A DNA stretch of 64,000 nucleotides from Syngnathus acus. Lineage: Eukaryota > Chordata > Actinopteri > Syngnathiformes > Syngnathidae. Below, piece after piece: positions 24,336 to 37,205 of this stretch. The notes beneath the pieces are model-generated. The model saw only the letters and a program-made list of their open reading frames with translations. It searched no databases and had not been told where the DNA came from. The stretch's first letter is position 1. Each line of letters begins with the position of its first letter. Location: NCBI RefSeq assembly GCF_901709675.1, contig NC_051092.1, forward strand, positions 8,576,491-8,640,490. Reading direction: 5' to 3'. Made by a program: the position numbers and the translations under genes.

Positions 24336-24359
24336 CCCAATTGTTCGCCGCTCAGTGGG

Positions 24360-26581
24360 ATAGGGGCTTAACTTGCTGGTGCAATCCGAACCAAACTTTG
24401 CTGCATGAATTTCTGAAGCCTACGCAGAGAAGAGGCGAAATGTTTTCGCCGACAAATCAATCCAATACTCTGAGAAGGTTGGATCTTTTTTATTTGCCAG
24501 GCAACATGGTCGTGAACTCCTTCTTACCCTCTTTTAATTATCATGACTAACAAGGCTAGAAAACTACAAGAAGAACTTGTGTTAAATTCATTCGAATTTC
24601 AACAAATTTCATTAAGTAGAGAAAGGAAGAATTGAAAGGTTAACAGTAATCCACCATTAACAGCCCACCCTTTTGGGGGAATGGAATTACTATGTTTAAA
24701 ACATCAATTGGACTCAGCTAGGTACACTTTCAACTTTGATCTGCATGCACCCCGTCACATATGCCAGACCTGTGTGTATGAGAGCGAGAGAGAGTGAGTG
24801 AGTGTGAATGCCTCTGTGTGTACGTGCACTACCCTGGGCTTCTTAAGACTGAACGCTGCTCCGTATCAGGACTGATAGCCGCTTCAGGCCGGTTCTCGAG
24901 CGTTCGCCTCAGGCTCGTCTTCCTGAGTGGCCCCTGTGTGCTCCTCAAACTGACACTCCTCATGCATGCTCACGTTCAAGCACTTGTGCGAGCGAGCACA
25001 CCTGGGGATTGCCACGTCTGTGTAAATGCGCACACGGCGTGTAGCCTATGCCAATGCGCAGTATGAATGTAGAGTACTTGTCATGATGTATGTACTGTAT
25101 TGTACAATCTGCTGAGTTTAAAACCACACCCAGGCAAGTTTTCACGGTGTGGACCCAGATATTAAAGATCAGGGTGTTGCTTAAGATGGCTCAGCTCAGG
25201 TCATGGCTTGAGGTCAATAATTCACACACTGCAACTATGTGTGCATTGAGACAATGCTGTCAGTGAGCAACAACCATGAAAAATACAGATTTATTGTGAG
25301 ACCAACAACCTTGTGCTCTTCTTGCTATTGCTGAGTCATGTCCGTTGACAGATACACTCTTTGAATCTTTTGCAGCATTTGTTTCTGAATCTGCTTGGGG
25401 TGGCAGGCACCAGGTATCAGGTCCAGTGTGTGCATGTGCTGAACAATTGCTGTGACTCTTAGTGAGTTGATTCCTGTCAAAACAAGGACATGGCATTTAA
25501 AGTCTACTTTAGGATTTGCTAGTAGTACAGGCTAAGTGAAGTGTCTGTCCATCCGTGACACAGTAGAAGTTAACATTTGATTGAAATGTGAAGTGAGCTA
25601 AAGCAGAAGTGAGGAGGAAACGGCACTAGAGGAGGAGTTCACTGTGCTGGAATGAATTGCTTTGGAGCTGAAAAGTTTGCAAAGCGTAAAAGACAGAAAT
25701 CTCTCTTGCTCTTATGAAATAGACACACAGACTATACATCGGTAGGAGGGCCTAGCTATGGGAAAGTGGAGCGTTTAGTTTGGTTTTTACCTGTTTTGGG
25801 ATGTTTTTTTTGGGAGTGGGGGGTGTCAGGAAAAAGAAAATCCAGGACCGTTGTCAGGAAAGATTTATTTCACTCACTGCAAGTTTCCCTCGTCAATGTA
25901 GGTCAGACAATCAACCAGCGTGAGATCATTTGCTTTGTTCAGTATGTAAAAAAAAAAAAAAAAGAGAGAGGTGTGGTAGGAAAATAACTGAATAATTTTA
26001 ACTGCAGGTCAAACATGTAGGATTTGATTTTGTTAACATTTTCTTTAGGGATGGGCGTGTACCTACAGCAATACCAGTGAATAGAATAAAAAATCTGATT
26101 ACTGTGAAAATAAACGGAAACTTTTATCATAAGGGCGTAACACTCAGTGCTACCACGAGGGCTCAAATATCAAGTTTCCTTTGTACAGGTTTAGCATGAT
26201 TAAAAAATGCTCAAAGGTCAGTAAGAACAATGATCTGGTCGAGAATGAAGACCGTATTTTGATTTCATCCTCTCTGCTTCAAATTGAAACTGATATGGTT
26301 ACAATTTTAGTCACCAATAGTTTTGTCCCTGTTTCTTACGGTAAATCACACTTTCTCATGAAGTGCAACATTTGTTTCTCATCTCCTTCTGCATCTACTT
26401 CTTCACATGTGCCACTGGACCTCATGATTGTATTAGAGAATGAGATATGATGTCAATGGAAAATAATCTGATTGGAGCGACACAGCCATCAAAGTATAAA
26501 AAGGAGTCACAAAAAAATAGATTGGATGGTGAGGGTGTGGTGTTGCTATGGGTGATTGGCAGGGCAGATGATTTGTGATGC

Positions 26582-26583
<2 letters not shown>
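24360..26583. other. intronic, nothing recognised
   Basis: Unique sequence; a poly-A run at 25948-25963. No exon seen. Confidence 0.5.
25948..25963. repeat. poly-A tract (16 A)
   Basis: A pure A run followed by GAGAGAG; no LINE or SINE body precedes it. Confidence 0.85.

Positions 26584-26653
<70 letters not shown>
26584..26653. repeat. (TG)n microsatellite, about 70 bp
   Basis: Pure TG/GT dinucleotide run on the plus strand. Open frames of HTHTHT or VCVCVC here are artefacts. Confidence 0.95.
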
Positions 26654-26655
<2 letters not shown>

Positions 26656-27027
26656 TGACAAGCAGAGAGCAGCAGCAGGATAGACAGGAGGTCAGTTTGA
26701 TCTCATCGGCCTCTGCTGATTGAAGCTTTAAGATAGGAAAGAAACGTGTGTGTGCTTGTGTTTGTGCGTATGTGTGCCTTTTATTCAATCGTGTACTCGA
26801 TTGTGTACTTGTGCCATTAAAGCGGGAGCTGGTCGAGGGATGGTGAACTTGTCAAGAGGTCTCTGTATGTGACGTCAGTGATGGAGAACATGGGTTTGGG
26901 AGCCGCCAGAAGTGTCGGGATCGCCACTCGTCCGCATTCTGTTGTTTGTGTGCACGTGTTTGTCCGTGTGTGAGACAATATTGAGTCTAACATGCATACA
27001 AGTTTCACAAGTGTGTGTATTAATAGG

Positions 27028-27515
27028 GATGGGATTCTTTTGGCCCCTCACAATTCAAATGCAATTCTGATTCAGGGGCTACGATATGATTATAAAACGA
27101 TGATTGATGCATCTTTATTTATAATGATGCACTTTTTCGCGACACGCATTTCTATTTTTTTCATATTTATCACTTGCAACTTTTAAAAAGTGTATTTTTC
27201 ATAGATGCATCTGTTTGCATTACATTTGATCAAACTAATGGGAATGAGTGCACTCACTCCTAGACGCAATTTAGAGTGCTCAATCGGCCTACCAAGCATG
27301 TTTTTGGGATGTGGGAGGAAACCGGAGTGCCCGGAGAAAACCCACGCGGACACGGGGAGAACATGCAAACTCCACACAGGGCTGGAGGTGGAATTGAACC
27401 CGCACCCTCCTAACTGTGAGGCGGACGTGCGAGCCAGTGCGTCACCGAGCCGCCCACGTCTGAATCGCAATGCATTTAATATTCAGAAATTTTCCCCACC
27501 CCAATGCATTAATGT
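27028..27515. mobile_element. decayed DNA transposon interrupted by a SINE
   Basis: The left part GGGATGGGATTCTTTTGGCC ... GATTCAGGGGCTACGATATG ... TTGATGCATCTTTATTTATA matches a well-known fish repeat type. After the SINE (27240-27460), CTGAATCGCAATGCATT and TTTCCCCACCCCAATGC look like its far end: CCCCACCC is the reverse of the GGGATGGG start. No transposase is present. The pairing of the two halves is inference. Confidence 0.5.
27240..27460 (-). mobile_element. SINE with intact tRNA-like head, 3' end missing, minus strand
   Basis: Read in reverse, it starts GGGCGGCTCGGTGACGCACT (A-box region), then GTCCGCCTCACAGTTAGGAG, then the B box GGGTTCAATTCC (27390-27401). The conserved GTGTGGAGTTTGCATGTTCT block follows. 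It breaks off at the GCGTCTAGGAGTGAGTGCAC part, so the body end and TGGA tail are absent. It is the best preserved head of this family in the window. Confidence 0.85.
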
Positions 27516-27540
27516 GACATTTTACATCTGGCTGCCACAG

Positions 27541-27591
27541 CAAGATTTAAATGATAATGGCTCCATTGACCCTGAAGAAATGCTGCAATAG
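27541..27591 (+). other. isolated EF-hand-like loop reading, possible orphan exon
   Basis: After ...GGCTGCCACAG at 27540 the frame reads QDLNDNGSIDPEEMLQ and stops (TAG 27589). DLNDNGSIDPEE (27544-27579) fits the 12-residue EF-hand calcium loop: D1, N3, N5, G6, I8, E12. The surrounding DNA is transposon relic. No partner helix-coding sequence or donor is seen. It could be an exon fragment, a decayed pseudogene scrap or chance. Confidence 0.2.
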
Positions 27592-30500
27592 CGGAAGTTT
27601 TATGGATGCATGCATGTGTGTGCACGCGTGTTTGTGTGTACTGGAAGCGGCTGTGTATTTGCTGTCGTTAGTCTTTTTCCCAGCTTTGTCTGGGAAAGTG
27701 AAACAACAAATTACTTATCTCTAAATATACGTATTTATTTGCCCAATCCTTTGTGTTTATTTTTTGGAGGCGGGGCGTTTGCAACAAGACTCGCCAATGT
27801 TTTTTTCAACATTTCCTAGTTTCTCTCTCAATGTGCTCATTTCTATCTCCTGCATGTATTTTTGCTTTTCACATTCATTTTCCACCTTGTGGGTCTGCGC
27901 TACATAATTTGTTTATATTTCGCTGCCTCTCCCCCTTCTTTGTCCTGGATGTGTTGATCTGGTCTCCTTCCCAACTGTGCCCTCCTGTCCAAATGATGCA
28001 TTAATCCAGGTTACCCCAGCCTGTTGTTTATGCCACACAATGGCCTCGCACGCGCACGCATATTTGCTCACAAAGGCTCCCCTTGTCTTAACCGTCACAC
28101 AGGCTTGACTCATAGCAGGCAAAGAACAAAAAGCCGATTGGGGCACTCTGCGTTGTCGTACATAATCCCACATCTTTAGACACAGGCGTCATTTACAATA
28201 ACTCTTGTAAACTTCCCTGCTGCTCAGTGTATCGATCTTGCTGTTATCATCTTTAAATACTTTCTACGATGCCTAGCTGCAGCATTTTGCTCATTTTACA
28301 TCCTGTGATCAGATGCCATAAATATTGGTGACTATTTCTCCGCGGTCCTGATTGGGATTATACATGTCTGTTGTGATTAAGCCTTGTAAAGGTCATATGG
28401 ATAAGAGTCTGTTTGCTGTTTGATTAAGTATTAAGTAACTTTCTGTAATATTCACAATTACGCTCTAGGGTATTTAGAAATCAGTTGAAGCTGTATTCTT
28501 TGGAAGACTGATTCATTTTCATACACGCTGCTCGTGTGTATGTTTTGTTGTTGAATGGGCTAAGTATTATAAGCTCTCCGCAGTCCACCGTTGTGTCCAA
28601 TATATGTCAGATGAAAAACTTTTTTCTCCCACTTATCTCGCTCACAATTGGAATATATAGGTGAGCCTATCACAGTTGACTGGGTGTTGGTGATTTTAGA
28701 TTACTTTCCAGTGAATCCCTGCACTCAAGTCAATGCATGGGAATCACAGTGATGACCAGAGGAGCGCACATGCATTTGTTGTACAAAAGGTGCAGTTGAA
28801 GATTCAGTGTGTGAGCTGTATCATAAATTTGGCCTCCAAACTAATGCTTGGGTTTACACGATGCTGTCAAAAAATAGTTTACACTTTATTTATTGCTCTT
28901 GCATATCCGCCTCACAATAAATGATTCCGAATCTTGGCTCTGACTGTGATAAGCACTGGAAAGTAGATGGATTTCCACCTGATAGCTGTTTTGCTACCAC
29001 ACTATTTCCTCTGTCCTTTCATGCCTGTGGGAAAGGCGACAATTCTATTTTCGCACTCGCGCACCCACACACGTTCATGAACAAGGACACACGTTTCCTT
29101 CGGGCCCCATTGCACTTTTAGCCGCAAGTCAATCCTTACGAAACACTCTGAAATTATTTCTTCACTTTATCCTCTTTTATAGTCAGTGCACAGTTTTTAA
29201 ATGAAGTAGAGTCTGACCTGACCACTTAAAGTAATTTGAGCAACTTTCTTTGGACTCAGTCAGTGGAATTTCTGTATCCAAGTTTCCATGACAAAAGCTC
29301 AATCTGGTACACATACAAGTGCAATAAACAAGAGCAGCCGGTGCACTTCTCAAATCTGTTTGTCTAACGTTATGATGATTTCACCGTATCTCTGAATGAA
29401 TTTTCAGTCTCTTCCTTCAAGCGTGTGATGCTCCCATTATTCGGTTTTGCAAGCCAATCATTTTGTCGGCGCCATAGCCATGTTTTCTGCTCCAGCTGAT
29501 ATTAGAGATTCCACTACACCCATTTATGCTTCATTGTCCAATATAGTGCATGTCACTCCCCATCACTGCTCCTGTGAAGCGCATCTTACAATTGCGTCTG
29601 TAAACTCTACGACAAACCCCGAACACGTTTCTGATTATTTTTCTCAGGCTTCGTTCATACCTTGACAACTCCCTCGCTTAATTAGTTCTTCACATTCAGT
29701 CGAGCATCCTGATGTGTTCATGCCTCAATGGAGGGATAACCAAAGTGATAATAGGGAATGAAAAGGGCTCTCAACCTGTGCATCATCCACTAAAGGAAAT
29801 TGAAGGCTAATAATGACGGCACGTCTGTTCCCCGTGTCTCTCAGGGGGCCGCAGTACTTGTTGTATGCTGGCAAGGCATAATCAGGTAGCAGAAAACAAA
29901 TCCCTTTTAGTACCACAGTTGACCTCCTGTAAGAAAATACAAGTCTCTTAACTTAATGGGCCCTGCAGCCTCTCTTTTCATTGTTCCACTCACTCATTCT
30001 TTGAGCATTGTTGTAGGGCGGCAAGCGCCATTTCCTTAAAGGCAATAATAACACACCTGAAAGGGCTATGCTGTGTCCCCTTGGTAGCTCCCTAACCTGC
30101 CATGCCCCATCCAGCTTTATCACTGCCTCCCATATCGATCATGAGATGTGGAGTGTCATAAAGCTTGGATTCAAAACGAAACAGAAAAATGCCCCCACCC
30201 CCCAACAAAATACTTGCGCAGCACACATTTGTGAACCATATAGCGACGGAATTTGTCTATGAGGTTTCTTTGGTATCGTACTTTTAGCATTTACGTTTCC
30301 ATTAGGCCAACGTTTTGTGTTTCTTGCCAAAGCCAATCAGTAAACACATGCATGGAAGAAATCTTTCCATGAAATAAGGATGGCCCTCCCATCAGAAAAA
30401 AACAATAGATGGATAGATAGATCAAGAGATAGATGGATATTGGAAATCTATGAGATATCCAGTCCTCTAGGGTTGTCTTTTGTCGGACTGCCATTTAATG

Positions 30501-33417
30501 TTATTACCTGGAAAAGGGATTTTAAATGGCTTTTACAGAGAATTGGTGAAAATTGCATAACATCACAGGGACATGTTATATTCTTGGGAGCACTTGTACA
30601 TTACTGGCAGCATTCTGCCCTGATGTTACACTAAACAAGCCTTCAAGAGGGAAATGACTGTGCTTTCAGAAGCAGCTCAGCAGGTACCGTTAGGAGGCTG
30701 AGCCTTTCTTTGATCATTATAAAAGACCTTCTCTCTCTTCTAATTTATACGCATCTTACTTGCGACCAGAGGCTAGAACAGTGCAAGAAAACATAGAACC
30801 TTCTGAACGATTTGAAATGAGGAGAGGAACGGGCATGAAATACCGGAACAAGATGGGTACTCATCACTCAGTGTCCATCCTGCTATCTACGTATTAGACA
30901 TTTTTGATGAACTTCATGCCTTATTGAATATATAAATGTTCTTTTATGCATTTGCTGAGGCAAAAACACCCACTTTAGTGTAAAAGCAGCCTATCCTTTT
31001 TTAACGAGACGCCTCTTTACACCAAAGTGCATGCTAATGTCATGTCATATGGTTTATTCAACAGTCATTATTATTCTGCTGTCAAAAGCCATTGATTGCC
31101 ACAATCCACCTATCATCCTGCTTGATGTGCCACACGGCACTTGACCCATTCGGAATGTTTGTTACTGACAGGGTCAGAATGATGTCACGTGAGTCACAGA
31201 GGAGCTGTTGTGTTTTCTGAATGTCCAAATTCTTTGTTGTATGGTACTCGATACCCCAAAGGTGTGTATAGAATGCAATGAGAGGAAGAGAAAGAATAGG
31301 AACTAAGATTCTAATTTGACTTTATTTTCAAGACCATTTTCCCCTGAGGGGGACCATGTCAGAAAAAAAGAAGGAAAAGACAAGACTGTCAATCACACTC
31401 CGGAGGAAATTAATTTCTTTCCCTTTAAAGATAAGAAACATGTAAATGTCTTTTTTTTTTTAAGCTTGAGCTGGCCAAGAACAAGAGAGGATTGTGTTTG
31501 CATCACTGAATACAGCCGTGTCTCCAACTTGAAAGAAATGTAAACCAATTAAGTGTCATTGATGATAGTCTGTCATGTTGGGGCAAATGCATTGTGTGTG
31601 AAGACGCGTGTGTGAAAAGGTCACCGGGGGTCACTGTGAGTCAGTGCTAAGAAATGTATGACAACTTGTAAAGAGCATGAAAGGACAACAAGATGGCCAC
31701 TGACCTGCAGAGCTGAATATTTACATATTTGTTCAGTCCTTCTCATTTCCTTTGGCATTTCTCTTGTGAATATAGATTGGATTTAAGATGGATTTACTGA
31801 GGGATGCAGCGAGAGGGTTACTGTGTACAGGTGGTTGAGAGAAAGGTGCTTTACTCTTAGATGGACCTCATGCAATTTTGAGCAGGGCTCATAGATGATA
31901 CAGGCATAAAAAAGCGCCAGGTGGAGGCCAAAACCTATTTGCACCTTAATACAAGAAGTGGCTTATCATTCCAAAAGGGTTCTTTTTTTTTTTTAAATGT
32001 ATTTTTTGCATCAGTAGTGCACTTCATCTCCCGTTCCTTTCAATGCAAGCTCTCATGTCAAGCGTGGCTTTGAACGTTGAACATGTCCTCCGTCACTTTT
32101 CTTCCAAATTGCTAATTATTTCAGAGGAAATGGCATTACTGAAATGAATTCATTTATTCTCAGAATTCCAAAAGCTTTATTGACTGCTAAGTGAAAATCT
32201 TTCACCTCCACACAGGATTTTCCTGCGTGTCTTACATGATACATGATGAAGTAAAATTTTTGAAGATTTTGTTGGAAGACTTGTGGTGTTTGATTTTGGG
32301 GATTCCACTGTATTCAATCAGACGTAGTATTTGACACTCCAGTTTGTATTGAGCGTGCGCTGGAAGACGAAAGCCTGACTTTCTAATTTCCTCTCATTAG
32401 AGTGTCAATGTTTTGCACCTCTTTCAGATTGGCTCGCAGCTCTGTGAGGACCAAATCGGATGAGTGCTTCCCCATTACCTTCTAACTGCTTGGTAACAGC
32501 ATGTCTGTGTAAGGAAATAGGAGCTCTGTGTATGCTGCAGAATAGTTGCCTTGAAGCAAATATTTGTTTTTACCTGTCTGATGTAATGTTGACATATTTC
32601 AACGCCGTTGCTGTTTGATTTTGAGCTGTGCTGACAAATTCACATCCCTCAGCTTTCATATAGGCAGCATCAGCAGAATATTGCAGACGAGACCTTCTGG
32701 ACCTGTGAGTGCAGCACAGACTTCATGTGCAATTTACATGTTAATATGCCTGTGAAAGCTGCACAGGGACTTTTATGATTGTGCGTATTGGTGACCAAGT
32801 GTGAAAGTGAAACCTTAATTAGTTCTCATGTGTTTTCTCATTCATCCACATCTGAACATTACTGATGCAAAAGTCTCCAAGGTTTCTTCATTCTTTTTCT
32901 CCTTTCCTGATTACTCTTAGCATTACCCGCTTGGTTAGGCTTTGCCTGTCTTACAGATGTTTAGGCCATTCTGTGATTTAGACGACTGAGGAGAAAGTAG
33001 CAGGAATTTGAACTGCAATAACTTGATTTCTCAGCACATCTAGTCGGACTGCAGCTCAAGGAGTATAGGAAAAAAACAGAACTGTGAGCATATTTTTTGT
33101 ACTAACTGAAAAGAACACAGCAAAGAATGATGGCAAAAAAGCTGAGTGCAAAATGGCTTAGTGGACAAACATGAAATTCTTTCATAAAATATTGCCTGTG
33201 CAATTTAAAAGTGATTTATCGTGACAGTAGTTTGTAACTGATTACTTTTACTTTCATTATTCCCAGTAGGAAAAAAATTGTTCCTTAATTGAAGCAAATA
33301 TTTTGGAAGTTGACCAGCAACCTGGAAGGCATTGCATTCAACCACGTTAAAAGCAACCCCCCCCTCCTTTATTCTCATTTTGGAAGTGGGCCATTGTCAT
33401 CCAACAGTGGTAATTGT
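27592..33417. other. intronic, mostly unique
   Basis: No exon recognised. A short GATA-rich patch is at 30407-30438. A worn SINE-head fragment is at 28896-28950. The 31700-32900 interval lacks repeats and has several AT-rich homeodomain-type words (for example GCTAATTATTT near 32111); conservation cannot be judged here. Confidence 0.5.
28896..28950 (+). mobile_element. possible SINE head fragment
   Basis: GCATATCCGCCTCACAATAA ... GAATCTTGGCTCTGAC resembles the tRNA-derived head (CACGTCCGCCTCACAGTTA ... GGTTCAATTCC) seen at 27401-27460 in reverse. It is short and weak. Confidence 0.35.
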
Positions 33418-33419
33418 CT

Positions 33420-33421
33420 CA

Positions 33422-33461
<40 letters not shown>

Positions 33462-33463
33462 CA
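33420..33463. repeat. (GCAC)n microsatellite
   Basis: About eleven tetranucleotide copies of CACG/GCAC, almost pure. Confidence 0.9.
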
Positions 33464-34157
33464 CTCTCAAGGTCACAGTCCGCACCTCCTCCCCTTGGCT
33501 TGTCCCCATTTATCCAGTATATAATGGGAAGTGCTGACTGGTTTAGGACATGCTTAACAGCTCCATCACATCTGTGAGTTAAAAATATAACCTTGTCCAT
33601 TTAAAGGTTTGCATCCAGTGTTTACTTACCACAAAGCATTCAAATAAACCTTCAGCAGCTGATATGTTGGTGTCAATGTATTTATGCTATTGTGAGGAAT
33701 TGAGCGTTTTATCATCTAGGAACTAAAATGTCAGCTTGTTGTATGAACTAATGGCGTTATACTAGTGTTCTTCTATGAACACCCACTCTGGATTTGTGAT
33801 CAAGGTCCGAGGTAGAACATGGAGGTCAATGGGAGTGGGGGTGGATGCACTTCAATTGGTTTGCCTCCTTCTTGCTCCTTTCTTTATTAGCTGTGTGCAG
33901 CTACATTAGGATTCCCCCCCGGGAGAAGAGAAAGAAATTAAAAATGGGTAGAGTCAGTGGACCTGACCAACATTCATATTTATTGTGCCTTCCTGGACAC
34001 ATGCTGCATTGATGTGTGTGTGTGTGTGTGTGTTTGCAAATATAGGGTAACAACTCCGAAGCCCCTGGGTCTATAGCTGCTGTAACCCTGACAGTTAGTG
34101 AGGCCAGGTAATTACCTTAGAATGACAGGTCTGCAGGGCATCGTATGTATGCATGCA

Positions 34158-34386
<229 letters not shown>

Positions 34387-34439
34387 AAAAATACATGTTT
34401 GCAGGGTTTGTGTCTGTATCCTATCATTTTTATATTCAG

Positions 34440-34450
34440 GATAGGCACAG
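34440..34450 (+). other. candidate 11-nt microexon
   Basis: TATCCTATCATTTTTATATTCAG ends at 34439, the segment GATAGGCACAG follows, and then GTGAGTGTAT begins at 34451. Both splice sites match consensus well. The 187-bp UG repeat lies about 90 bases upstream. Eleven bases would shift the frame if joined to coding exons. Unproven. Confidence 0.2.
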
Positions 34451-35374
34451 GTGAGTGTATTTTGGGAAGTTTTGAGAGATAAGAGATAAACAGTGAAGCG
34501 CAGTTTTTCCCCATTCAATTTAATTAAACAGCATCAATTGATGTGTGCAGAAGACCACCTGCTTGCGTATGCAAAGTGTGCAGCGAGAGGCTCAGGCCAA
34601 ATGCAGCCCTGTAAGAACAGCTCATACTGTATATTGTAGTTTGTGGGAAGACAATATTTTCCTCCAAACAATACTTTGTTCTATTTTTGTTATCATAATC
34701 ACTTATTGCAATTCTGACGTGAATGCACTCTAAACTGTGCATGGTGTTTGTTTACAGACATATCTGTGTTACTAGATGGGGATCTGTTTTAATTAATAAT
34801 TTGATTAATTAATACTTTAATTCATTTAATCACAACTATCTTGTTCTGTTTATTGGTTTCCTTAATGTATATAATTCAACAAAGCTGTGCCTACATAGTA
34901 ACGATCAGGGACATATTTACACCCTCAATATGTGAGTCTCCATAGGCCATTTCGTTTTCTTCACTGCTGGATGCTCAACTCATTCATCTCCTATTTTTTA
35001 CATCTTGTTTTTCCTTTTGTGGCTTGTTTGTAATGTGTATGTGTGTCTGTGTTTGTGTGTGAAAACTCAAAGCAGAGGATTTAGGTTTCTCAGCCCTCGT
35101 CATGATTCCACTGAGGTGGGATTTGTCCAAGTGTGTGTTCAAAATGACGCCTCCAGCACAGCACATTACAACACCTTAATCCATAGTGGTTTATACAGAG
35201 GAGGAGTAAAAAAAGAGAGGACAGAACGGGCAAGGATAAAAGGCACAGCGGAAAAGACAAGGAGCCAGATTCGGAGTATTATGGGAAGGAAATTTCAAGG
35301 TCATACAGAATTGGACTTACGGCAGTTGAAGTTAAGGAGTTTCATTAATTTTCTATTCACTATAGGGGTGAATT

Positions 35375-35466
35375 GATTAATCTGCAACTAGTCAATTATC
35401 ATATCAGTGCTAATTAATTTTTTTTAGCTGAATTAAAATCTTAAAATGTAAATTAGTTGCAGCCTC
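35375..35466. mobile_element. fragment of a DNA transposon with GTTGCAGCC end
   Basis: GATTAATCTGCAACTAGTCA and later AATTAGTTGCAGCC are typical of small fish and vertebrate elements whose ends read GGCTGCAACTAA. Only fragments are visible. Confidence 0.4.
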
Positions 35467-36314
35467 AACTCACTACATACAACTCACGATAAAATAATAT
35501 GCAGTTTTACCACTACCACAAACTATAAGGAGAGAATATATTTGAGATTTTTACGTGTTTTTATATTGTTGAGCACGCATTCATCATTTGTAAATATTCA
35601 ATTCTGCGTTTGAATCATCAAATATGCGTTTGTGGATCAGCAAACACACGCATTCATTTTTGACACAAATATCGCGCCGTTTTAAGAGATTATACACGCA
35701 CACATACACACACACACCTCTCAAATATTCACGTGTTGAAAGGCCATATTCCTCAATTTTGACATAAATCTTTCGCCATAACTAGTAACAACGACAATAA
35801 ATGGTGTTCTACGACGCAGCTCATGTATTGGATGGACGAGGTTATACAGATGTGGTTGTGAGTGCACTAAATTATTTATTTCTACAACCATGACAACAAT
35901 AATGGCTTTTATATCCCGAATTGCCTTGTACATTCATGGTGTGTGAATCGGACCAGTCACCCAGTACATCTTGTTGACTCCTTGGTTATTGCCAAGGTAA
36001 CAAGTCAATGGCAGTTCTTTATGCTGCTGACTTTATTGAGTTTGTGTATATATTCTCGCGTCTGTAATGTTTAAGTGTGTGTGGATAGCACTGGCAGAAA
36101 CCGAGAAATGAACGGGTGGGAAACTCGTTTGTCCTTAAAGTCATTTTTTATAGGAATACATCAGGTAGCATTTCTCTCTCTCTCTCTCATAAAACGCAGT
36201 GGTATATAAATTTTATAGCTGATTTCAAGATTCCTTGCTATAAGATGGAGATCCGATAGTAGCTGGGTCTGATCACATTTCTTGGGGGCGTCAGAACATG
36301 ATCCATCTGTTATT

Positions 36315-36400
36315 AAGGCTGGGCGATATGGTTGAAATATGTATTAGTTGACATTGATACTTGATCCCCTCCAATCACAAGAAAATATACAGTAGATCAA
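36315..36400. mobile_element. DNA-transposon terminus-like fragment (GGCTGGGCGATATGG)
   Basis: AAGGCTGGGCGATATGGTTG is the characteristic start of a dispersed fish repeat. The interior decays quickly and the second end is not found. Confidence 0.4.
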
Positions 36401-37139
36401 AAATAACAAAATAAAATCCCTCTTCACCTCCTATCAGTTTAACTACCTGGTGTTCTTAAAAAGAATTATCTCTCCTGGCCACACCATCATGGTCCACTTT
36501 TTAAGCAGCATCTCACTTTGTAATATGTGCAGATATTCCCCCTGGGCCTGAGCGTTTTCTGTGCTTCCTGACTATTTGTGTTCCACCTTTTTGTCCTACA
36601 CTCACTATAAAGGAAACTCATTTCAAGGGCTTTTTATATGTAATCTTTTAAGCTACACCTCTACTCCATAATACCTCTCTTGTGGTTGCCTGTGTGGGGC
36701 TACTCAGGGTAGATTTTTTTTCTACTTAAATATTTCATAATCACTATGATCTTGTTTCATGGGCTTAAAATTCTTTTATTCAACTGGGCCTCAGCTAGAT
36801 GGAACAGTAGGCTTTTGTACAAAGTTTTAAAAATGCTCCCTTAGCATTGGAAAGGTATTAAATGATAGCAAAGGCTGGCAGGCGGCAGTGTAACACCACC
36901 AAGAGTTAAATTTGATTTATTATACATAGTTTTTAATTAGTTCCCCCAACCCCAATTTCTTTTTAAACTAGGCCAAAGTCACGCTCTATTCATTTCATTT
37001 TCAGTTGAACGTGTCCTCCATGTTTGTGAGGTGTTTTTTGTATATTCTTGAAAACATTTGAGTAAATTCATTTAGATTTTCGCTACTTTTCTCTTAAAAT
37101 ATTCTTTATTTTCAATGTCTGAAATGTGTTTCCCTTTAA

Positions 37140-37205
37140 TTGTTTTGTAACTATGTCAATCACATTGAGTCACGTTCAATATAAAATGTGCTATAAAACT
37201 AAAGC
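37140..37205 (+). mobile_element. possible LINE 3' tail fragment
   Basis: The sequence from 37140 (TTGTTTTGTAACTATGTC) through CACATTGAGTCACG to ATGTGCTATAAAACTAAAGC resembles the GTAAAGCACTTTGAGT ... GTGCTATATAAATAAAG end of L2-type LINEs. Weak. Confidence 0.35.

Noticed and set aside
33420-33463. Possible CRISPR-like or satellite array
   Set aside because: It is a simple GCAC tetranucleotide run with no spacers.
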